Of a stretch of 64,000 nucleotides of DNA, positions 57,256-64,000 are shown in pieces. The translations under genes and the position numbers were made by a program. The stretch comes from Neurospora tetraspora (Eukaryota; Ascomycota; Sordariomycetes; Sordariales; Sordariaceae), in assembly GCF_033439725.1 (NCBI RefSeq), contig NW_026944384.1, positions 3,658,001 to 3,722,000 of the forward strand, written 5' to 3'. The notes beneath the pieces were generated by a model that searched no databases, was not told the origin of the DNA, and saw only the letters and a list, made by a program, of their open reading frames with translations. Positions within the stretch are counted from its first letter, which is position 1, and the number at the start of each line of letters is the position of its first letter.

Positions 57256-58887
57256 GATGGAGGAACGACGGAGCGGTGCCTGTCTCGGATCATGCAATCA
57301 GGCACGGCATCTAGGCGTCGATCAAAGGGCGAGGGTCGTCGTATGTCGTCGGCGTCGTATGTCGGTCTCAGAGGGCACAGGACCCCTTGAGTCGGATAAA
57401 AAGAAGTCCGGGTGTGATCGCGGAGTCGGATCGGGTAGTGTTGTCGTCAGTGGTTCATTGATGCCCGGTCAGGGTTGACAATTCAGGGAGCCGAACGGGA
57501 TTCTGGGAGCCGCAGCCCACGCCAGCCCGCCAAACTCACCCCACCCACAAAAATCGGGACAGTGCCCGTGGGCCGGGGCGACGACCTGGCTGGCTGCGTT
57601 GGACCTAAAAGTGGGGCAGTAATTGTTAGTGTTTGAGAGGCTTTGTAGTGGCAAACGATATCTAGATCCTTCTGGATCCTGCAGTCCCAAGATCCTGAGA
57701 TCCCGTCCCTCAAGTCGCCGCCCTCATGATGGGTATACGATTCTGATGTTCAATGTAATTTTTCTTTACAATTTAGTCGACTGCATCGTGACTACTCGTC
57801 AGTTCGGTACAAGTCGCATGCATAAGGTCTTTGAATGGTGAATTTTTACTAGAGATGTCTGATGTTTGTTGAGCAGTAGGCAACTGATCCGGGTAGCTGA
57901 CATGAAACAAGATCTTCCCATTGTCAGGAACAATGAGCTGGTGTGATTGTGTACGATGGTCCCGTTGCAAACAAGCGAGACAGCCACGGAGTTGAGCACC
58001 CATTTGCTCCGGAGGGTGTCGCAATGTTTGTGACTCGGGTATTAATTTTCTGCCTATGTTTGGACAGCAGAAAAGAGACATGTATCTCCAGTGATGGCGG
58101 CTACCTAGAATCAAGAGACATGGAACCCTGGCCAGCTGAATTGTTAGGACATGAGGTTCTCGCCAGGGACTTCTTTGTCCGCCTGGAAGGGCAAGACATG
58201 AATGGGAAACATGTACAAAACGTCAGACAGAAAAAGAAACGGCCGCGCTTCCGTCGATGCCGTCCCGTCCGTCGTCCCCCGGCCAGTCTTCCCGTTGCAC
58301 CTGGCACCTCGGCTGCAGTGCCGAGAACGTGCCAGTCGTGCCTGTCGCAGCCAGTGTGGCAAGCTGGAGACCCTGGAGTGGGTCCCGGCTGTTGCGCCTT
58401 GCATTCCGCCATTCTCGCAGGCGATACCGTCAGCCCTGAATGGGCTGGACTGCTATGACTGGACACGCTGCCCTGGGGTATTCGTTGTCGGCGACCTGCA
58501 CTGGACCCCAGATTGAAATCCCATCCCACCGTCTTTCCAGCTCCCCGTCTCAGTCTTTTGCCCAAAAGGGCCCAATTACCCAATCCCGCATCCCGCCTTT
58601 CTTCTCCAGGACTCATACTTGAACCCTTTGTGTCGGCCCAGTCCTTGTCGGTCATAGACACGCTTGGCCCTTTAAAGTCCTGTCGACAGCCTCGCCGCTT
58701 GTCCCTTCGCCATTGCGGTTCTAGAAGGCAACAAACAAAACGATTCTCTTCGATTCAACAGCAAACAGTACGCCTCAATCCAACGACACGGTAGCAACTA
58801 GTACGACGCTCCCACGCTGCTGCAGACGAGCAATTGCCGGCATTGTCATACCTTAAGTAGCTTCATCCTCAGTCTACACCGTCGGCC
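57256..58887. promoter_or_regulatory. Divergent promoter region, mgm1 and dug3
   Basis: The interval of 1.6 kb holds the upstream regions of mgm1 (minus) and dug3 (plus). From about 58,510 the plus strand turns C/T-rich, indicating the dug3 leader. Short frames at 57,943-58,660 overlap on both strands and lack coding features. Confidence 0.4.
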
Positions 58888-60600
58888 ATGTGTCGGTTCC
58901 TGGTAAGACAACAACATTTGATCCGGTTATCGCGTCATGAAAACACCTGCTGATTAACCGGCACATCAACAGGTATACAAAGGAAGCGACGAGATCCTGC
59001 TCTCCAAGCTTGTCCTCGACCCCGCCCATTCGATTCTCAAGCAGTCTTTCGATTCACGATTGCGACTGGTATGCATATCCCCCTTGTTCGCCCTTTGCAA
59101 CCATTTCACCGTCGAGTACTGTGACTCACCATGATCTCACGGCGCAGGACACCCGTCGCGGCCAAAACAATGCGGATGGCTTCGGTATAGGATTCTACAC
59201 AGACCCCAAGCTCGGTTCCGCACCTTGCTTGTTTACGTCCACGACCCCCGCCTGGAACTGCCAAAACCTACAGCGTCTAGCCTCCAAGACCGCCTCGCAT
59301 CTCGTGTTCGCCCATGTCCGAGCCACTACCGAAGGCACCCTGAGCGAGGACAACTGCCACCCTTTCTGCCATGGAAGTCTTATGTGGATGCACAACGGCG
59401 GACTGGGAGGATGGAAGTACATCAAGAGAAGACTTGGCGAGCGCCTCGCCGATAAGTGGTACCTGGGTGTGGCGGGCGGAACCGACAGCGAGTGGGCCTT
59501 CGCTCTTTTCCTCGATACACTGGAACGCATGGGCTTCGACCCAAGCTCGCAACCCGAGGGTGGTTTTGGGCCGACCGTTTTGCGAAAGGCTATGCTCAGG
59601 ACGATTGACATCATCAACGAGCTGATCGACAATATCCCAGAGAGTCTAGTACACTCGGAGAACATCGACACCCGTAGTCTTTTGAACTTCGCCCTCACAG
59701 ACGGACACTCGATCATTTGCACCCGATACGTCGGTAGTTCCACGGACGAGGCTGCCAGTCTGTATTACTCCTCCGGGACATTGTGGGAGACAAGGGAGGC
59801 GGATCCCGAGAACCGGGACTACCAGATGGAACGAAGCGACAAGGGGGCTGACGTCGTGTTGGTTGCGAGTGAGCCCTTGTCCTTTGAGAGAGGTATGTTT
59901 CGTCAGTCCATGCAAAATCAAGTGCACGGGGACGTAGCTAACAAGCCGTATAGAAAACTGGGTAAACGTACCTACCAACTCGATCTTGACTATCCACAAC
60001 CAAACTGTTCTGGTACATCCTATCAAGGACCAGTACTACGAGCAGGATCCCCAGCAACGCCGCTCTACGGCTTTCGTCAGTTCGAAGGGCTTGGCCGCAA
60101 ACGAGAAGACGTCATCACGCGGCGCTGCCACAGCTCTCATGCCAGCCATCGAGATCGAGAGTCCCCAACAACATGCCCAGAAGAAGTTTTTGGGTCCCAC
60201 AATACCATCATTCACCCCCAACCGGGTCCGAACAACCACAGATCCCGCCGTACCTCGAAGCCGGACCCCGCTAGCAAACGTTGAATCAGCGAACAACCCG
60301 TCTAACATCCCCAATGTCCGCAACATCACGGAGCCCCCGCAACTACTACGGGCAGGATCCCAGCAACCACCCGCCCAGGGAAACATCAAGAAGAAGCGTG
60401 CCTCGTTGACCACCGCTTTGGGAGAGGCCTACTCGGCAGCCAGCATGGGTTACAGCCTCACCACCACCTTGACGAACAATAGCACGACCAGTAGCATGAT
60501 TAGCATGGAGACGGCAACGAGTCCCGTCACTCCGGAACCGGGCAGGTCCGAATTTGGAAATCCGAATAAGATCGCTCAATTCTTTCCGGAGCTAATGTGA
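58888..60600 (+). CDS. dug3: Class II glutamine amidotransferase DUG3 homolog, glutathione degradation
   Basis: Four exons (58,888-58,902, 58,973-59,068, 59,148-59,892, 59,954-60,600; introns 70, 79 and 61 bp) give 500 residues. The first exon encodes only MCRFL, and Cys2 is the Ntn-type catalytic nucleophile exposed when Met is removed. Further signatures are AHSILKQSFDSRLRL, NNADGFGIGFY, LVFAHVRATTEG, NCHPF and WMHNGG (the glutaminase pocket), then VASEPLSFER across the last splice and an LTIHNQTVLVHPI strand. In yeast Dug3 works with Dug2 to cleave the gamma-glutamyl bond of glutathione in the cytosol, followed by Dug1. The last 130 residues are a low-complexity fungal extension. Confidence 0.93.
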
Positions 60601-61381
60601 TACCACTGAAATACCCTTCAGGTGGTGCTTTCTTTCTAATCCTACACAGCGGTGGGGTTAGATTGGATGAGGGGCTTTTTGCTATTTTTCACTCTCTCTT
60701 TGCTTACGAATTCAGGGCAGGCGGGTCTATGTCTGGCGTTGGTGGTTATGGGTCTTTCTAGGTCTATCTGGGTTTGGGTCTGGGTTTAGGTACGTCTCGG
60801 TCAGCAGCAGCAAGCGGGCGTTACGATGGTGTTGCGCATTACACCCCTTATCACAAGGGTTTGAGGAGCGGAAGTGGGTTGTCTCGTGTACTAGTTACTT
60901 TGTAGTAATCTTAAAGCAGCGATGGCCCTTATGAGGCTTGCCCATGATCAGTTGATGCTCACCTAAACTGCGGTGACTGACATCTGCTTTTGTCCAAGAG
61001 CTGATATCAAACCCTTTGGTGAAGGTGAAAGTAAAGTACCAGTTGTTGGGTGAGGATGTGACCATTCTGCAAGACAAATGGCATGAGAAGACGACCTTGA
61101 GCAAATCCGGTAACACCATCGAGCTGTGACGCATGAAAAAGAACTCTTTAGGTATCTAGGTAAAGGTAGTGGCTACTTAATTGATCTGATCCTTCAATGA
61201 TGTTTGTTGTATGACCGATCCCACGATGATGTATACTTATACACGCTACTACCACCTTCCCTACCAGCCTGCCGTGCTGAACTTGTTGTTGTACTAGGTT
61301 GGAAACAATTACCCATCATGACACCGACTGCTATTCACATCTTCTTCTGCTTCTCCTTGCTACTTCAGCCACTTCACCACT
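60601..61381. other. Convergent 3' region, dug3 and ebp2
   Basis: About 780 bp lie between two converging stop codons. A run of GT/TG-rich sequence (about 60,720-60,800) is the only local feature. No gene is supported. Confidence 0.4.
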
Positions 61382-62845
61382 TCACCTCTTTCCAGCCCCG
61401 GCCTTTCTCCTAGCCTTACCAGGCCTAGGCGCAGGCTTGAACTTCTTGGCGGGGGGCTTGCCTCCTCCTGGGCCGCCGGCACGGCCACGGTCGCCGCCCG
61501 ATTTCATCTTCCTCGCGCTGAACCCGCTCACGTCGCCCGACGACATGGCGTCGTTGGACTTGGCGTACTTCTTCTTGCCGCCGAAGCCGAACTTGGCGTC
61601 CTTCCGTTGCCTCTTGGCGTTGGGCCCGCCGCCTTCCTTGCCGTCGCGGCCGCGCTTCTTGCTGTTGTTGCCGCCGGGGCCGCCCTTGAGCTCGTTGTCG
61701 ACGGCGACGTCGAAGAGGTCTTCGGCTTCGTTGGCGCCGGTGGGGCCACCGCCGTCCTTGCGCTCTGTTTTAAGGGGGAGGGTTAGTCGGGCTGGTACTG
61801 AAAGGAGGAAGGGGAGGAGAAGGGAAGGAAAAGGGATCGTTGTGGGATTGAGAAGGGAATAGAAAAGGGAGGAGAGGAACCACATACTCTTCTTGAGAAG
61901 GTTAATCTTTTCGAGCGTATCACGCTTCTGCTTAGCGCGCTCCTGCTGCTTGGCCACCTGCACCTGCTTGCCGAACTTCTTGAGGTCGCGCTGCTTGCGC
62001 GCCTCGGCCGAGGCCTTCTTGGCCGTGGCCTCCTCGATAAGCTTGGCCTTGACCTTCTCCATGGTCTCGTCGCTGCGCAGCGTCTCGGCGAAGTAGTCGG
62101 TAGGGCGGGTGAAGGGGACACCCTCCTTGCGGAGGAGGGCGCGGCCGACGCGGGCGGCCTCGAGCGCCTGGTTCATGAAGGCCAGCTCGCGGGCCAGGTC
62201 GTCGTCGATCGAGGGGATGGACTCCTCCGTCACCTTCTTGGCAACGATGGACTGGTGGAAGGCGAAGGGGACCTTGTCGGTTGTGTCGAGGGCGAAGCGC
62301 TTGAGCGCCATCAGGAGACCTTGCTTGTTGTTTATTGTTTGGCGCGCCTTCGAAATGGCCTTGACCTCCTCTCCCTCCTCTCCGTCGACGTCGAGCTCGT
62401 CAATGTCGATCTCATCCTCGTCCTCCTCCTCGTCGCTCGATTCCTCGGCGGCCTTCTGGTACTTGTTTGCCTGGATGCCGGCGGCGGATTGCTTCTCGTT
62501 CAGGTCGCGCTCGAATTCTGAGTCGGAATCGGATTCGTCAAGTGCATCAAGATCGAGATCGTTGTCCTCCTCGTCGTCGCTACCCTCCTCAGAATCTGAA
62601 CCGGCCCCCTCTTGTTGCTCTGGTTGCTGCTCGTCGGCCTTGGTCTGAGTGGTGGTTTCCTCCTCCTTCTGCTCCTCCTCGACCTCCATCTTGTCCTCTA
62701 CGGGGGTCTCTTCGACGACCTGCTTGGGCTTTCTGCCACGCTTCTTTTGCTCCTTCTGGGGCTTCTCCTCGACGACCTTCTCGACCTTCTCAGGCTCGGC
62801 AGCCTTGGTGGCCGGCTTTTTTGTGCGGGTGGACTGTCGCGGCAT
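61382..62845 (-). CDS. ebp2: rRNA-processing protein EBP2
   Basis: Two exons (62,845-61,888 and 61,764-61,382; 123-bp intron with gactaac branch) give 446 residues. The start at 62,845 (MPRQSTRTKK) is preferred because in-frame codons upstream lead into non-conserved sequence. The N-terminal 190 residues are highly charged, with long Glu/Asp runs. The EBP2 core follows: KQGLLMALKRFALDTTDKVPF, FHQSIVAKK, then ELAFMNQALEAARVGRALL and GVPFTRPTDYFAE, ending in a basic coiled helix (KKFGKQVQVAKQQERAKQKRDTL reads as one charged segment). The C-terminus is Gly/Lys-rich. EBP2 acts in the nucleolus on 27S pre-rRNA and 60S subunit assembly. It is convergent with dug3. Confidence 0.95.
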   Translation of the reverse strand: MPRQSTRTKKPATKAAEPEKVEKVVEEKPQKEQKKRGRKPKQVVEETPVEDKMEVEEEQKEEETTTQTKADEQQPEQQEGAGSDSEEGSDDEEDNDLDLDALDESDSDSEFERDLNEKQSAAGIQANKYQKAAEESSDEEEDEDEIDIDELDVDGEEGEEVKAISKARQTINNKQGLLMALKRFALDTTDKVPFAFHQSIVAKKVTEESIPSIDDDLARELAFMNQALEAARVGRALLRKEGVPFTRPTDYFAETLRSDETMEKVKAKLIEEATAKKASAEARKQRDLKKFGKQVQVAKQQERAKQKRDTLEKINLLKKSMWFLSSLFYSLLNPTTIPFPSLLLPFLLSVPARLTLPLKTERKDGGGPTGANEAEDLFDVAVDNELKGGPGGNNSKKRGRDGKEGGGPNAKRQRKDAKFGFGGKKKYAKSNDAMSSGDVSGFSARKMKSGGDRGRAGGPGGGKPPAKKFKPAPRPGKARRKAGAGKR

Positions 62846-63586
62846 TGTGAATATGTGGGGTTGCTGTACAATTGATTTGGATGATGAGCTCGAGAAGCCG
62901 CAGCGCCTGCAGTTCTGGAAACTTTTTTTTGACATGGCTGCCATTGCCCGATAAGATAAGCCTGGTGGGTCGGCGGCTTGCTTGGCGCCCAGCATATCCA
63001 CAGTCTAGCCCCTGGAAGTTCCCTTCACATTCTCTCTGAATGTGGCACATCAAACCCTAACCCTTACGAGTCACAATGGGCCTGTGGTGACGGTGATGTT
63101 CACGACACTCTGCGTTTTCTCTCGGTGATGCGCTTGGATGACGGGATTTATTGCTAGGGAATACTACCTCGCTTGTGTATTTCTGCCTAGTTTCTTCGTA
63201 AGCTACCCGCAGCGCGTGTTAATGTGGTTTCATGAAAGTCTCCTGAAACATCAAACTTGGCTCCCAGTGAAGGAGCCTTGTCCCGCGCAAACATCACATA
63301 CCAAACTTGGCCAAAACGGATACTGAATGTGTCTGAGACATGAAGCTAATATACGTGATAGAGTTCAGTCTGTTCTCCCGGAGCCGAGGCCAGTCCTCCA
63401 AGTATCTTGCCTTGATGATCGATCAGTGTTCTATGTGCAAGTCAACACATGTCACTGAAGCCAGTTGCTCGAAAGAGTGTCATTGAGAAGCATGCGATGG
63501 CAAGAAAGTCACGATCACAGTCACAGTCATGGATCCAAAAGATATGGTGTCAACCGGGGGGTTTTTATCAAAAGAACTAACACTCC
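62846..63586. other. ebp2 promoter and 3' region of the edge gene
   Basis: About 740 bp with no supported coding frame. It should contain the ebp2 promoter and the end of the partial minus-strand gene. Confidence 0.4.
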
Positions 63587-64000
63587 TCAAATCCTCCATC
63601 CAAGTCCCCTCACCCCCACAATCCCTCCCCTTCGCAAACCAAGAGTAGAAAGATACAGTAAAATCCCCCCATAATGGTCCTCGCCCTCCAGAAACTCCAT
63701 CCCGCGAGCCCTTCCCCCCGAGAGAGAGAGGAAGACTCCCCCCTCCACAATCCTATCCAAGAAATTTCCAAGAAAAGCGCGCAAAGAAAAAGGAGTGGTG
63801 AACCAAGCGCCATACCCAATCCCGTGCAAGCTCCACCCAAGAAAAGAGAGAAGCATGTCGCGAAATAGCTCCCTCCCAGCCGGATAAAACAAGTCGAGAT
63901 TGAAAGGTCCGAGTCCGCCGACTCGCAGGTGACGTTTGCCGAAGAATGAAGAACCGAAGAAGAAGTTGCTGTATCTTTTCCCGCCGGCGATTTCCTTAGT
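63587..64000 (-). CDS. Partial 3' end of an unrecognised gene, cut by the window edge
   Basis: A frame enters from the right edge at 64,000 and is open for 137 codons to TGA 63,587-63,589. It starts TKEIAGGKRYSNFFFGSSFF and continues GKRHLRVGGLGPFNLDLFYPAG, RELFRDMLLSFLGW and AWFTTPFSLRAFLGNFLDRIV. The first part is protein-like; the last 40 residues are Gly/Leu-rich and less convincing, so a splice or a stop in another frame may end the real protein earlier. No family was recognised from this fragment. Confidence 0.4.
   Translation of the reverse strand, partial: TKEIAGGKRYSNFFFGSSFFGKRHLRVGGLGPFNLDLFYPAGRELFRDMLLSFLGWSLHGIGYGAWFTTPFSLRAFLGNFLDRIVEGGVFLSLSGGRARGMEFLEGEDHYGGILLYLSTLGLRRGGIVGVRGLGWRI

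Noticed and set aside
1-64000. Dispersed 5S rRNA, tRNA or CRISPR features
   Set aside because: Scanning by eye for 5S core sequence, tRNA T-loop motifs in plausible cloverleaf context, and regularly spaced repeats found nothing convincing.

Overview
The window looks like nuclear DNA of a filamentous ascomycete, most likely a Sordariomycete close to Neurospora or Sordaria. Introns are short (mostly 51-123 bp), with GTRNGT-type donors and CTRAC-type branch points. Intergenic regions are long, and the protein set (SamB-type MYND protein, Zn2Cys6 regulator, DUG3, Zrg17-type transporter) is fungal. A roughly 9 kb block is saturated with TpA and stripped of coding capacity, the pattern left by repeat-induced point mutation (RIP). 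No tRNA, rRNA or CRISPR was found.

Layout. Positions 1-230 have ordinary composition. About 231-9,290 is the RIP-degraded repeat block. Nested in it is a small LTR retrotransposon fossil (2,540-4,763) with two LTRs, a polypurine tract and a perfect 5-bp target duplication. Unique sequence resumes near 9,290. Genes in order: a Zn2Cys6 regulator with an N-terminal beta-grasp-like region (12,184-14,072, +); an MFS monocarboxylate-type transporter (17,426-18,978, -); a MITE-like TIR element with TA duplication (19,380-19,700); RNA polymerase III subunit C4 (-) divergent from urease accessory protein UreD (+); cohesin subunit SCC3 (+) convergent with telomere protein POT1 (-); importin alpha (+); a cystinosin-like PQ-loop protein (+).

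From 36.3 to 42.7 kb lies a poorly defined tract. It holds a probable transcribed locus with two leader introns, a small membrane-protein frame interrupted by one TGA, an isolated coding-like exon and a small secreted-peptide gene with a TATA box. Then come samB (-), a gene-poor gap of 4.7 kb, a two-span membrane protein (-) divergent from a ZRG17-like CDF protein (+), mitochondrial dynamin MGM1 (-), glutathione-degradation amidotransferase DUG3 (+), nucleolar EBP2 (-), and the 3' end of an unidentified gene running off the right edge (-).

The genes are mostly unrelated housekeeping functions (Pol III transcription, sister-chromatid cohesion, telomere capping, nuclear import, ribosome assembly, mitochondrial fusion, metal, thiol and nitrogen metabolism). 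No multi-gene novel system was found. The best leads are the MITE, the interrupted membrane-protein frame with a PPSY motif, the orphan exon and a tandemly duplicated intergenic unit.
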